This document shows positions 27,274 through 33,957 of a DNA stretch of 64,000 bases, piece after piece. Numbering within the stretch: the first letter of the stretch is position 1; every line of letters begins with the position of its first letter. A program made the translations under genes and the position numbers. The notes under the pieces are model-generated. The model was not told the DNA's origin. It saw only the letters and a list, made by a program, of their open reading frames with translations, and searched no databases. Origin of the DNA: Rhizobiaceae bacterium (GTDB lineage: Bacteria > Pseudomonadota > Alphaproteobacteria > Rhizobiales > Rhizobiaceae); assembly GCA_023953905.1 (NCBI GenBank), contig JAMLJA010000013.1, positions 1 to 64,000 of the forward strand. The letters are read 5' to 3'.

Positions 27274-27675
27274 ATGCAGAACATCGTCATTCTCGCCGGC
27301 AACATCGGTCAGGCCCCTGAAACCCGCACCACCAACGGCGGCACCGACATCACCCACTTCACACTCGCCACCTCGCGTCCCCGCTACTCGGAAGGCAGGG
27401 TCATCCGGGACGTGAACGGCTACCGGGTCCAGGACACCGAATGGCATCGTATCACCGCCTTCAACGGCCTCGGCAAGACGATCCAGCAACATTGCGAAAA
27501 GGGGATGAAGGTTCTGGTGCGCGGCCGCATCCACTACACGAAATGGACCGACCAGCAGGGCGTTGATCGCTACGGCTGCGAGATCATCGCCGAGACGGTG
27601 GACTTCCTGAGCCGGGCGAAGCAGACCCAGAACGACGACGGCAATACCGTCGATGACGACGAGATCCCGTTCTAA
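27274..27675 (+). CDS. ssb: Single-stranded DNA-binding protein
   Basis: 133 aa with an OB fold (MQNIVILAGNIGQAPETRTT..., EWHRITAFNGLGKTIQQHCEKGMKVLVRGRIHYTKW) and the acidic C-terminal tip DDDEIPF used by SSB proteins to bind partner enzymes. It is shorter than chromosomal SSB (about 160-180 aa), with a reduced linker, as is common on conjugative elements, where SSB coats the incoming strand. The start follows AACGGAG. Own leader upstream and strong terminator downstream, so it is a single-gene unit. Confidence 0.92.
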   Translation: MQNIVILAGNIGQAPETRTTNGGTDITHFTLATSRPRYSEGRVIRDVNGYRVQDTEWHRITAFNGLGKTIQQHCEKGMKVLVRGRIHYTKWTDQQGVDRYGCEIIAETVDFLSRAKQTQNDDGNTVDDDEIPF

Positions 27676-27690
27676 CGGGCGGGATACCGG

Positions 27691-27722
27691 AAAGCCCGGC
27701 GGCGAAAGCCGCCGGGCTTTTC
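27691..27722 (+). terminator. Rho-independent terminator of ssb
   Basis: Thirteen-base stem AAAGCCCGGCGGC/GCCGCCGGGCTTT (27691-27703, 27708-27720) with a GAAA tetraloop and trailing T residues, 15 bases after the ssb stop. Confidence 0.9.
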
Positions 27723-28128
27723 CATGTTCGCGTCGGATCGCGGCTGCCACGCGCTTCCCTTTCTGGCCATGGGCGCCGAAGTCCCATCCGGCTCAGGCGA
27801 AAAACCGCGCCCGACTCCATTCCCACCATTTCGGCTGCGGACATGCAGCGGCGCCCCATCTCGACGGCGTCGCAACGTCAGGGTGAAGGCAGGGCCACGG
27901 CAGCGCCCAACGCGAGGATTTCCGCTCCGGTCGGCGGGCACCATCCCCGTTCTTTGAGGCTGACCCTGGTTTCAATCCCGGCCTCGTGGGGTCAACCCTC
28001 ATGGGGTCCGCTACGCGAAGCGTGCGGTCAGGTCGGCTTTGCCTCTCTGATGACCCCGGCCGCGACCGAAACACCTCGGGCGCCTGTCGAGCGGGGATGG
28101 TCCCCGCCTCCAGACAGGAGCTACGAAA
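27723..28128 (+). other. Gap with hairpin leader before small membrane peptide gene
   Basis: About 400 bp without a convincing gene. Just before the 28129 gene lies the perfect hairpin GCGGGGA-TGG-TCCCCGC (28091-28107), which has the same ATGGTCCC core as the ssb leader hairpin at 27234, followed by an AGGAG site. The two may be related regulatory elements. Confidence 0.5.
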
Positions 28129-28293
28129 ATGTCCCTCGCAGACGCTCACGCCTTCGCCTTCAGCCTCGCCGCCACCCTGATGGTCACGATCATCATCTAC
28201 CGCGCCGGCGACGGCACCATGAGCGTCATGCCCGCCGCCGAATATGATGGGGATGCCGACACCATCGTCGGCGAGATCGATCCGTTCGCCTGA
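28129..28293 (+). CDS. 54-aa single-pass membrane peptide
   Basis: Starts MSLADAHAFAFSLAATLMVT, continues IIIYRAGDGTMSVMPAAEYD and ends in an acidic tail (DGDADTIVGEIDPFA). One hydrophobic segment (about residues 8-24) would place it in the inner membrane. The ATG follows CAGGAG, and a hairpin leader precedes it. No family recognised; the good ribosome binding site and sensible composition support expression. Confidence 0.55.
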   Translation: MSLADAHAFAFSLAATLMVTIIIYRAGDGTMSVMPAAEYDGDADTIVGEIDPFA

Positions 28294-28410
28294 GCCGGAT
28301 GGGGCTTCGGCCCCGCCTTCGGCATGGCGGCACGACCGAATCAGTCGTCGGCCGACTACTCTCGTCGCAGCGCTTCGAGGTGACTTTCGGCTGGATGGAG
28401 GCGCCAAGAA

Positions 28411-28425
28411 CGACTATTATAGTCG
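28411..28425. promoter_or_regulatory. Palindromic operator candidate upstream of XRE gene
   Basis: Arms CGACTAT and ATAGTCG around one central T, 43 bp before the XRE regulator ATG. A half-site ATAGTCG recurs just after that gene (28721-28727). Probable binding site of the adjacent XRE regulator, by analogy with QseC autoregulation in Mesorhizobium ICEs. Confidence 0.6.
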
Positions 28426-28458
28426 TAGTTCTGGCAGGTGCGTTCGCGTCGGTGGGAG

Positions 28459-28476
28459 GTGATCATGCATGATCAC
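28459..28476. promoter_or_regulatory. Perfect 18-bp palindrome over the XRE start codon
   Basis: GTGATCATGCATGATCAC is fully self-complementary. It starts within the GGGAGGTGA ribosome binding site and covers the ATG at 28469. It could be an autoregulatory operator or a hairpin that limits translation initiation. Confidence 0.55.
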
Positions 28477-28723
28477 TTCCCGACAATCGCGGGCCGCACG
28501 CGCGTTGCTGGGTTGGACGCATGAGACGCTCGCTGACAAGGCCCGCATATCGCTGACCGCGTTGAAACGCCTCGAATCCGAAAGCGACCTCGAGGTTTAC
28601 GAAACGACGCGCGATCAGGTGCGCAGGGCCTTTGAAGCGGCAGGGATCGTTCTGCTCTCCACCGACAAAGGGCAAGGGGTTCTGCTGCATCATGACACGT
28701 CTAACCGCCAGGCCCATCGATAG
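28469..28723 (+). CDS. XRE-family regulator (QseC-like)
   Basis: 84 aa, essentially one helix-turn-helix domain: SRQSRAARALLGWTHETLADKARISLTALKRLESES, then DQVRRAFEAAGIVLLSTDKGQGVLL, the usual end of small XRE regulators. The start ATG follows GGGAGGTGA. In ICEMlSymR7A a protein of this kind (QseC) controls the antiactivator gene qseM. Here the DUF2285 gene lies 90 bp downstream in the same direction rather than divergently, so the wiring must differ somewhat. Gene symbol withheld because homology was not tested. Confidence 0.8.
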   Translation: MITSRQSRAARALLGWTHETLADKARISLTALKRLESESDLEVYETTRDQVRRAFEAAGIVLLSTDKGQGVLLHHDTSNRQAHR

Positions 28724-28777
28724 TCGTTCCGCGCCATCGGGCCATGCACCATCATTCCAAGATGCACGCACCGGGCG

Positions 28778-28799
28778 ATGGTTAAAATATCGTAACCAT
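28778..28799. promoter_or_regulatory. Inverted repeat upstream of the QseM-like gene
   Basis: ATGGTTA (28778-28784) and TAACCAT (28793-28799), perfect arms around the AT-rich centre AAATATCG, ending 14 bases before the ATG at 28814. Likely operator/promoter overlap controlling the DUF2285 gene. Confidence 0.55.
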
Positions 28800-28813
28800 G
28801 CCAATGTCCGGCG

Positions 28814-29089
28814 ATGACGGAACCATCGACATTCGCGTTCCTGGATGAGCCGCCGATAAGTCGGCGGCTCACCAGCTATGACCGCGAGCATATGGTTCTC
28901 TATTTGCGGCTACTCGATGCGGCGCGTGACGGCGCCGATTGGCAGGAAGCCGTTCAAATCCTGTTCGGCCTCGATCCACAAAGCAATCCGCATCGCTGTC
29001 GTCGGATCCACGACACTCACCTTGCGCGTGCCCGTTGGATGACCGAGCACGGTTATCGCGAGTTGGTGCGCGAAAGTCAGTGTCACTGA
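28814..29089 (+). CDS. DUF2285 antiactivator-like protein (QseM-like)
   Basis: 91 aa. SRRLTSYDREHMVLYLRLLDAARDGADWQEAVQILFGLDP, then RRIHDTHLARARWMTEHGYRELV, is a stand-alone DUF2285 domain, also found at the C-terminus of the FseA-like product encoded just downstream. In Mesorhizobium ICEMlSymR7A the small DUF2285 protein QseM binds and blocks both FseA and TraR, keeping transfer off in most cells. Size, domain and position fit that role. No TraR/LuxR or TraI/LuxI gene is visible in the window, so FseA would be the only obvious target here. Confidence 0.78.
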   Translation: MTEPSTFAFLDEPPISRRLTSYDREHMVLYLRLLDAARDGADWQEAVQILFGLDPQSNPHRCRRIHDTHLARARWMTEHGYRELVRESQCH

Positions 29090-29198
29090 TCCACGCGATG
29101 CCGCTGCGGCATCGCCCCCGCCAAACTTCGCGGCTTCAGCATCACAATCGTTCCGGGAATGCTGGCTCCTCCGCAAATTGACGGAGGAAGGACTGACC

Positions 29199-29402
29199 AT
29201 GGTACCGGACGCTTCAGGATGGCGCTCCTCGGCGCTCTACCTCCACGTTGACGGGCTTGCTGCCTCTGACATCGCTTGGGAATGGCTCCGTCGCAACGAA
29301 ACGTATGATCATGATTTCGATGCGTACTCGCGCAACAAGGAAAATCCTCAATCGCTGACCGACAGGATTCGGCAGCGTTGGGGACTGCGATTTCCCGCTT
29401 GA
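29199..29402 (+). CDS. DUF6499 protein, N-terminal half of FseA-like activator
   Basis: 67 aa: DASGWRSSALYLHVDGLAAS, DIAWEWLRRNETYDHDFDAY and a C-terminal RWGLRFPA, then TGA at 29400. ATG at 29199 follows GGAGGAAGG. DUF6499 proteins typically end at RWGLRFP. One base beyond, the +1 frame carries on without interruption into the DUF2285 frame (DPQQAPPKAQVFWLPHA). In ICEMlSymR7A the corresponding pair Msi172/Msi171 is joined by programmed +1 ribosomal frameshifting to make FseA, the activator of rdfS. The local sequence TTT CCC GCT TGA has a proline codon (CCC followed by G) able to re-pair in +1. Confidence 0.8.
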   Translation: MVPDASGWRSSALYLHVDGLAASDIAWEWLRRNETYDHDFDAYSRNKENPQSLTDRIRQRWGLRFPA

Positions 29403-30009
29403 TCCGCAGCAAGCTCCTCCCAAGGCGCAGGTGTTCTGGCTTCCGCATGCCGACACCAGCACAGTCGTGCTGGCGGCGGCTCCTCCGATCTTCTCTTTGG
29501 ATCGCGATGTACGAGCCGCATTCGATATCGCTCAATCGATCGAACAGGGTGGCGAAACGCTCCTCCTCTACGAGCTGAGCAAGAATCAGCACCTCCAGCT
29601 CATCCTGCCCGCCGGCCATTCGCCTGCGGTTCCTTTGGTTGCCATGGTTCCGATCGGTCTGGAAGGATTTGATCGGGTAGAGTCCATTTACCGCCTTCTT
29701 GCATCGCTCTACGGCCGCGCTGTGCCGCCGGACACGCGCCTCACGCGGCAGAAACGCAGACGGATGCGCCATATGCTGCAAGCGTTCGACGGGTTCCGGG
29801 ATGGCGCCACCCAACAGGAGATCGCCCGGATCATCTTCCGTCTTCCGCGGATGAAGCGGGATGACTGGCAGATATCCTCGGTTCGCCATACCGTCATGGC
29901 TTTGCTTCGCGATGCCCACGCGATGGCTGCTGGAGGCTATCGAACGCTGCTGCGCCACCGGCGATCCCAGGGTTCGCGAACCAGGCGAACCGAAAACGAT
30001 CAACAATGA
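29401..30009 (+). CDS. DUF2285 C-terminal half of FseA-like activator (+1 frame)
   Basis: The +1 frame continues DPQQAPPKAQVFWLPHADTSTVVLAAAPPIFS and carries a DUF2285 domain (PPDTRLTRQKRRRMRHMLQAFDGFRDGATQQEIARIIFRLPRMKRDDWQISSVRHTVMALLRDA), followed by a basic tail. The earliest ATG-like start in this frame (29431) lacks a ribosome binding site, and coding sense clearly extends upstream of it to the TGA of the DUF6499 frame. So this part is probably made only as a fusion of about 270 aa. The fusion would activate the excisionase gene at 30300. A simple disabling frameshift remains possible. Confidence 0.78.
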   Translation, partial: DPQQAPPKAQVFWLPHADTSTVVLAAAPPIFSLDRDVRAAFDIAQSIEQGGETLLLYELSKNQHLQLILPAGHSPAVPLVAMVPIGLEGFDRVESIYRLLASLYGRAVPPDTRLTRQKRRRMRHMLQAFDGFRDGATQQEIARIIFRLPRMKRDDWQISSVRHTVMALLRDAHAMAAGGYRTLLRHRRSQGSRTRRTENDQQ

Positions 30010-30181
30010 AGTCACAACGTCGCCGTTGCATGATCGTAGGACTCCTGCGGATGCGTTGCCCGCTTCTCGCGAACCGCTGACGTACAAGGCCGACAGCGAA
30101 ACGCTTCTCACAAAATTCCTCCCATCCGCCGCGAACACGTCTTTGCTGTCCACCCGCCCCGGGGGACTCGGCGGACGTGAT

Positions 30182-30211
30182 GTGGGATTTCAGGTCCCCC
30201 TAAAATCCCAC
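30182..30211. promoter_or_regulatory. Inverted repeat upstream of the rdfS-like gene
   Basis: GTGGGATTT (30182-30190) and AAATCCCAC (30203-30211), nine-base perfect arms separated by 12 bp, 88 bp before the excisionase ATG. No T tract, so not a terminator. It is the best candidate activator site for the FseA-like protein in the 290-bp gap 30010-30299. Confidence 0.5.
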
Positions 30212-30299
30212 TCCATCTCACCTGTTTCGCTTCGCCATCGTGGTCTTCGCCCGCCGCTGATTTCCAGCGGCTCACGTGAACACCACGAAAGGCCGATCC

Positions 30300-30581
30300 A
30301 TGCGACCCGAACTCGCCGTTCTCCCGCCGCGCTTTCTGCGCACCAAGGAAGCCGCCGAATTCCTCGGCCTGTCCGCCCGGACACTGGAAAAGCACCGGAC
30401 CTACGGAACCGGCCCGGCCTACCGAAAGCTCGGCGGCCGCGTCGTCTATGCCATCGACGATCTCGAAGCCTGGGCCGATCGCGGCGCCGTCACCTCGACC
30501 TCCGATCCCCGCGGATCGGTTCTTCCCGCCAAGCGCCAGTCGCCGACGTCGCCGGCGCGCGCAGGACGATACGCACGCTGA
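30300..30581 (+). CDS. rdfS: RdfS-like recombination directionality factor (excisionase)
   Basis: 93 aa with a winged helix-turn-helix of the MerR/excisionase type: RFLRTKEAAEFLGLSARTLEKHRTYGTGPAYRKLGGRVVYAIDDLEAWADRG. The basic C-terminal tail (AKRQSPTSPARAGRYAR) could contact DNA. RdfS of ICEMlSymR7A has this fold and drives excision by the integrase. The start ATG follows GAAAGG; the frame from 30276 lacks a site. It is followed 18 bases later by repA. Confidence 0.82.
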   Translation: MRPELAVLPPRFLRTKEAAEFLGLSARTLEKHRTYGTGPAYRKLGGRVVYAIDDLEAWADRGAVTSTSDPRGSVLPAKRQSPTSPARAGRYAR

Positions 30582-30599
30582 CGGCGCACGATTTCCCGA

Positions 30600-31487
30600 A
30601 TGGCGGCGCGGCATCAGTCCTCTTCGGAGCGCGGACAGCTCAATCTGTTCCGGGCGCTCCCCGGCGATTTCGCGCCACGAGACGCGCAGGATCTCATGGC
30701 CTATCCGTTCTTCTCCCTCGCCAAGTCGAAACGCATCGCACCCATCGATTTCAAGGCAGGCGATGTGACCATCCGTGTCGAGGCCGTGCCCGATCACGGC
30801 ATGGCGACCATCTGGGATGCCGACATCCTGATCTGGGCCGCGAGCCAGATCGTTGAGGCGCGCGACGCGGGCTTGCGCACTTCCCGGCTCATGGCGACGA
30901 CGCCCTATGAGATTCTCACCTTCGTCGGCCGCGGTGTATCGCTGCGCGATTACCAGCGCCTGAAGGCCGCGCTCGACCGGCTCCAATCCACCACCGTCGC
31001 GACCTCGATCCGCCAACCGGCGGAAGGCCGTCGGCATCGCTTCTCGTGGATCAACGAGTGGCAGGAGCGAACCGATCGCGACGGTCGCCCTGTCGGCGTC
31101 GAGCTGATCCTGCCGGACTGGTTCTATCGCGCCGTTCTCGATGACGCGCTCGTTCTCACCATCGACCGCGCCTATTTCGATCTGACCGGCGGGCTCGAAC
31201 GCTGGCTCTACCGCGTCGTGCGTAAACACGGCGGCCGCCAGTCCTTCGGCTGGAGCTTCGACTTCGCCCACCTGCACCGGAAATCCGGCAGCCTCTCGCC
31301 GCTGAAGCATTTCGCCTACGACCTGCGCGACATCATCCGCCGCCAGCCCCTGCCTGGCTACCGGCTCGCCATCACACAGCAGGTGGGTGGTCCCGAACTG
31401 CTCACCTTCGTCGCAACCGATCCAACCTTTTTCACCCCGCCGCGCCCGCGACGGAAGCCGTCAACGCGCTTTGGGGACAAGCTGTGA
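30600..31487 (+). CDS. RepA-like replication initiator protein A
   Basis: 295 aa. The N-terminus SSSERGQLNLFRALPGDFAPRDAQDLMAYPFFSLAKSKR is characteristic of the replication initiator protein A family of alphaproteobacterial plasmids and ICEs, and two winged-helix-like regions follow (LRDYQRLKAALDRLQSTTVATSIR; GLERWLYRVVRKHGGRQSFGWSFDFAHLHRKSG). On an ICE it may support replication of the excised circle. Three iteron-like repeats follow immediately at 31494. The ribosome binding site is weak (CGATTTCCCGA), so translation may be coupled to rdfS. Confidence 0.85.
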   Translation: MAARHQSSSERGQLNLFRALPGDFAPRDAQDLMAYPFFSLAKSKRIAPIDFKAGDVTIRVEAVPDHGMATIWDADILIWAASQIVEARDAGLRTSRLMATTPYEILTFVGRGVSLRDYQRLKAALDRLQSTTVATSIRQPAEGRRHRFSWINEWQERTDRDGRPVGVELILPDWFYRAVLDDALVLTIDRAYFDLTGGLERWLYRVVRKHGGRQSFGWSFDFAHLHRKSGSLSPLKHFAYDLRDIIRRQPLPGYRLAITQQVGGPELLTFVATDPTFFTPPRPRRKPSTRFGDKL

Positions 31488-31493
31488 ATTCAC

Positions 31494-31557
31494 TCGTGCT
31501 ATCGGGGACCGCCCCTATCGTGCCATCAGGGACCCGATCCTCGTGCTATCGGGGACC
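31494..31557 (+). repeat. Three iteron-like direct repeats, putative origin
   Basis: Copies at 31494-31510, 31518-31534 and 31541-31557. Copies one and three are identical (TCGTGCTATCGGGGACC) and copy two differs at two positions (TCGTGCCATCAGGGACC). The starts are 24 and 23 bp apart, about two helical turns, so a protein would bind the same face. Location right after repA fits RepA-binding iterons of a replication origin or an autoregulatory site. Confidence 0.7.
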
Positions 31558-31617
31558 GGAATCGACGATTCATCGCCGAGATTCAAAGGCTTGCGACGGC
31601 CGTAACTTCTCTAACCT

Positions 31618-31638
31618 AGATTCCTTCGGAATCTTTCT
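31618..31638 (+). terminator. Short hairpin, possible terminator
   Basis: AGATTCC-TTC-GGAATCT (31618-31634) followed by TTCT, 130 bp downstream of repA, beyond the iterons. Modest stem, weak T tract; it probably ends repA readthrough. The rest of the gap to 31797 shows nothing further. Confidence 0.5.
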
Positions 31639-31797
31639 AACGCCCCCGCACTTTTGCACGCCTGCGGATAACCTCCGCAACGATGGCGCAAAGGCTGGAA
31701 ACGGCTGGCAATCCGCCGCTGTTTTGCTCCTTAAATCGGAGACTCGTTTTCCTTTAATCGTGAACTGGCTCTGCCGGTTCACGGTCGGAGGCGCGCC

Positions 31798-32451
31798 ATG
31801 ATCGTGGCGCTCCTCAATCAAAAAGGTGGTGTCGGCAAGACGACACTCGCGCTGCATCTCGCAGGCGAATGGGCCGGCAAGGGGAAGCGGGTCACGCTGA
31901 TCGACGCGGACCCGCAGGGCTCGGCTCTCGACTGGTCGCAACAACGCGCCCGTGAACGCTCGCCGCGTCTGTTCGGTGTCGTGGGCCTGGCGCGCGACAC
32001 CCTTCATCGTGAGGCGCCCGAGTTGGCGCGCGACGTCGATCATGTCGTGATCGACGGTCCGCCGCGTGTCGCCGGCCTCATGCGTTCGGCGCTGCTCGCA
32101 GCCGATCTCGTGCTGATCCCGGTGCAGCCGTCTCCGCTCGACGGTTGGGCCTCGGCGGAGATGCTCGCGCTTCTGAACGAAGCTCGCATTTATCGCCCCG
32201 GCCTTGCCGCGCGGTTTGTCCTCAACCGTTGCGGCGCGCGCACTGTCATCGCTCGCGAGACGGCCGAGACGCTGGCCGATCACGATCCGCCGGTGCTGCG
32301 CACGGCGATCGGGCAGCGCGTCATCTACGCCGACGCCGCGCAGTCGGGCCGGCTCGCCTTCGAGATCGATGACGACGGTCCCGCCGCGCGCGAGATCGCC
32401 GCGCTCGCCAGCGAGATCGAGCAACTTCGCATCGGGAGGATCGCATCATGA
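31798..32451 (+). CDS. parA: ParA-family partition ATPase
   Basis: 217 aa. The deviant Walker A KGGVGKTTLALHLA begins the protein (residues 9-22), followed by LIDADPQGSALDW and the Walker B-like HVVIDGPPR; VLIPVQPSPLDGWAS completes the ParA/MinD set. The short form lacks an N-terminal DNA-binding domain, as in small plasmid ParA proteins. It probably helps retain the excised element. First gene of a tightly packed operon (four-base ATGA overlaps) running through TraF at 34499. Confidence 0.88.
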   Translation: MIVALLNQKGGVGKTTLALHLAGEWAGKGKRVTLIDADPQGSALDWSQQRARERSPRLFGVVGLARDTLHREAPELARDVDHVVIDGPPRVAGLMRSALLAADLVLIPVQPSPLDGWASAEMLALLNEARIYRPGLAARFVLNRCGARTVIARETAETLADHDPPVLRTAIGQRVIYADAAQSGRLAFEIDDDGPAAREIAALASEIEQLRIGRIAS

Positions 32452-33191
32452 CGATCCTCACCGGCGATTGCCGCGACCTTATGCCGGCGCACGGCCCGTT
32501 CGATCTGATCCTCGCCAATCCGCCCTATGGCGATACGTCGCTCGCCTGGGACCGGCGGGTCGAAGGCTGGATCACGCGCGCTCGCGAGGCGCTGCACCCG
32601 ACCGGCACGTTGTGGGTGTTTGGCTCGCTGCGATGCTTCATGGCGACCGCCAACCGCTTCGCCGACGCCGGCTTGCGCATCGCCCAGGAAATCGTCTGGG
32701 AGAAACAGAACGGCTCCAGCTTCCATGCCGATCGCTTCAAGCGCGTGCATGAGTTGGCCGTCCAGTTCTATCCAACTGAGACGCCGTGGCGCGACATCTA
32801 CAATGATGTGCAGACGACGCCCGATGCGACGGCGCGCACCGCGCGACGCAAGCAACGTCCGCCGCATACCGGCCAGATCGATGCCGGCCACTATCTCAGT
32901 TATGACGGCGGGCCAAGGCTCATGCGCTCCGTCATCTACGTGCGCAATTGTCATGGTCGCGCGATCCATCCGACCGAGAAACCGTCAGCGCTTCTCGAAA
33001 TTCTGATCCGCACGAGCTGCCCCGCAGGCGGCCTGGTCGACGATTGGTTCGCCGGTTCCGGCGCGGCCGGTGAAGCCTGCCGGCTCAGCGGCCGTCGTTG
33101 TCTCGGCTGCGACATCGATGCCGTCATGGCTGAGCGCGCCCGCGCGCGCATCGCAACCCTGCTGCTGTTCCATGGTGGAGGCGCGGCATGA
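32448..33191 (+). CDS. DNA adenine/cytosine methyltransferase (beta class)
   Basis: 247 aa. The catalytic NPPY motif (ILANPPYGDTSLAWD) precedes the SAM-binding motif DDWFAGSGAAGEACRLSGRR near the C-terminus, the order of beta-class amino-methyltransferases (N6-adenine or N4-cytosine). AIHPTEKPSALLEILI is also typical. No restriction gene is adjacent, so it is an orphan methylase, perhaps masking the element's DNA from host restriction. It overlaps parA and the RHH gene by four bases each and is therefore firmly in the operon. Confidence 0.87.
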   Translation: MTILTGDCRDLMPAHGPFDLILANPPYGDTSLAWDRRVEGWITRAREALHPTGTLWVFGSLRCFMATANRFADAGLRIAQEIVWEKQNGSSFHADRFKRVHELAVQFYPTETPWRDIYNDVQTTPDATARTARRKQRPPHTGQIDAGHYLSYDGGPRLMRSVIYVRNCHGRAIHPTEKPSALLEILIRTSCPAGGLVDDWFAGSGAAGEACRLSGRRCLGCDIDAVMAERARARIATLLLFHGGGAA

Positions 33192-33442
33192 CGGAGCGCG
33201 CCGACAAACGCCGGTTTGTGTCCCGGCCGGGCAATCCCGAAAAATGGATCAGAGCGACTGAGCCGCAACCGACCGGCATTGCTGCCGACAATGCGTTCAC
33301 CGCCCGCCTGACCATCGACATCACGCCTGAGCTGCGCGGTCGCATCAAGGTCGCGGCCTTTCGGCGCGGGATCACCGTTGCGGACATGCTGCGCGAACTG
33401 CTCGCGCGCGAATTTCCACCCATCGCGGGAGACCAGCCATGA
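33188..33442 (+). CDS. Ribbon-helix-helix protein, ParB-like partner of ParA
   Basis: 84 aa. The C-terminal half FTARLTIDITPELRGRIKVAAFRRGITVADMLRELLARE is a ribbon-helix-helix DNA-binding domain; the N-terminus is basic and flexible. Small RHH proteins downstream of parA usually act as the centromere-binding partner and operon repressor. Here the methyltransferase gene sits between them. ATGA overlaps on both sides. Confidence 0.8.
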   Translation: MTERADKRRFVSRPGNPEKWIRATEPQPTGIAADNAFTARLTIDITPELRGRIKVAAFRRGITVADMLRELLAREFPPIAGDQP

Positions 33443-33957
33443 CCGGCAGAGCGGTCCATCGCGCGCATAGCCGTCCGCTGCCGGACGGGCCTGCGCCGTT
33501 CACGACATTGGTCGAACTGACCTTCCAGAAACAGAAGATCGAGCACTGGATCAGGTTCGGCCGCAAGAATTACGAACAGATCCTCGACCGTCGCCGCAGT
33601 ATCGTCGGCTTCGCGCCGAACAGCATCTTCGCCTTCGTCCGCTGGGCGGCGGGCGAGTACGGCACGATCATCTCGCGCATCGACATCGTGCGCGCGGTGC
33701 GCCGCGGCGAGCCGTTCCAGACGCTGCCCTTCGTTCGTCCCGGCGGCGACATCCTGCTCAAGCTCGAAGGCTGGCGACAAGTCGAGCGCGTGCTGCAGGC
33801 GATCGACGCGATCGAGCGTCTCGGCATCGATCCCGCAGCGGTCTCGCCCGACCACTGGCGGCATGTTCACAACCGAATGACCGCCGGCCAGGAACCTCGC
33901 GCCTACACGCCAGACCAGCATCGCGCCTACCTGCTGCGCCGAAAGGTCGAGCCATGA
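33439..33957 (+). CDS. DUF2840 protein
   Basis: 172 aa, basic, soluble: FTTLVELTFQKQKIEHWIRFGRKNYEQILDRRRSIVGFAPNSIFAFVRWAAGEYGTIISRIDIVRAV..., matching DUF2840, a family found almost only in this ICE type between the ParA/RHH genes and traF. Function unknown; the strict neighbourhood suggests a part in DNA processing or regulation of transfer. Overlaps its neighbours by four bases at each end. Confidence 0.82.
   Translation: MTGRAVHRAHSRPLPDGPAPFTTLVELTFQKQKIEHWIRFGRKNYEQILDRRRSIVGFAPNSIFAFVRWAAGEYGTIISRIDIVRAVRRGEPFQTLPFVRPGGDILLKLEGWRQVERVLQAIDAIERLGIDPAAVSPDHWRHVHNRMTAGQEPRAYTPDQHRAYLLRRKVEP

Noticed and set aside
26815..27750. 311-aa minus-strand frame across the ssb region
   Set aside because: Runs antisense to ssb and its terminator; low-complexity, no motif.
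28411..28799. CRISPR-like repeats suspected from several short palindromes
   Set aside because: The palindromes differ in sequence, are not regularly spaced and have no spacers or cas genes.
29358..29373. Match CCGACAGGATTCG to the tRNA-Arg T-arm core, as a possible second attachment site
   Set aside because: Only 13 bases match, and they lie inside the DUF6499 coding sequence (TDRIRQRWG); flanking tRNA bases do not match.
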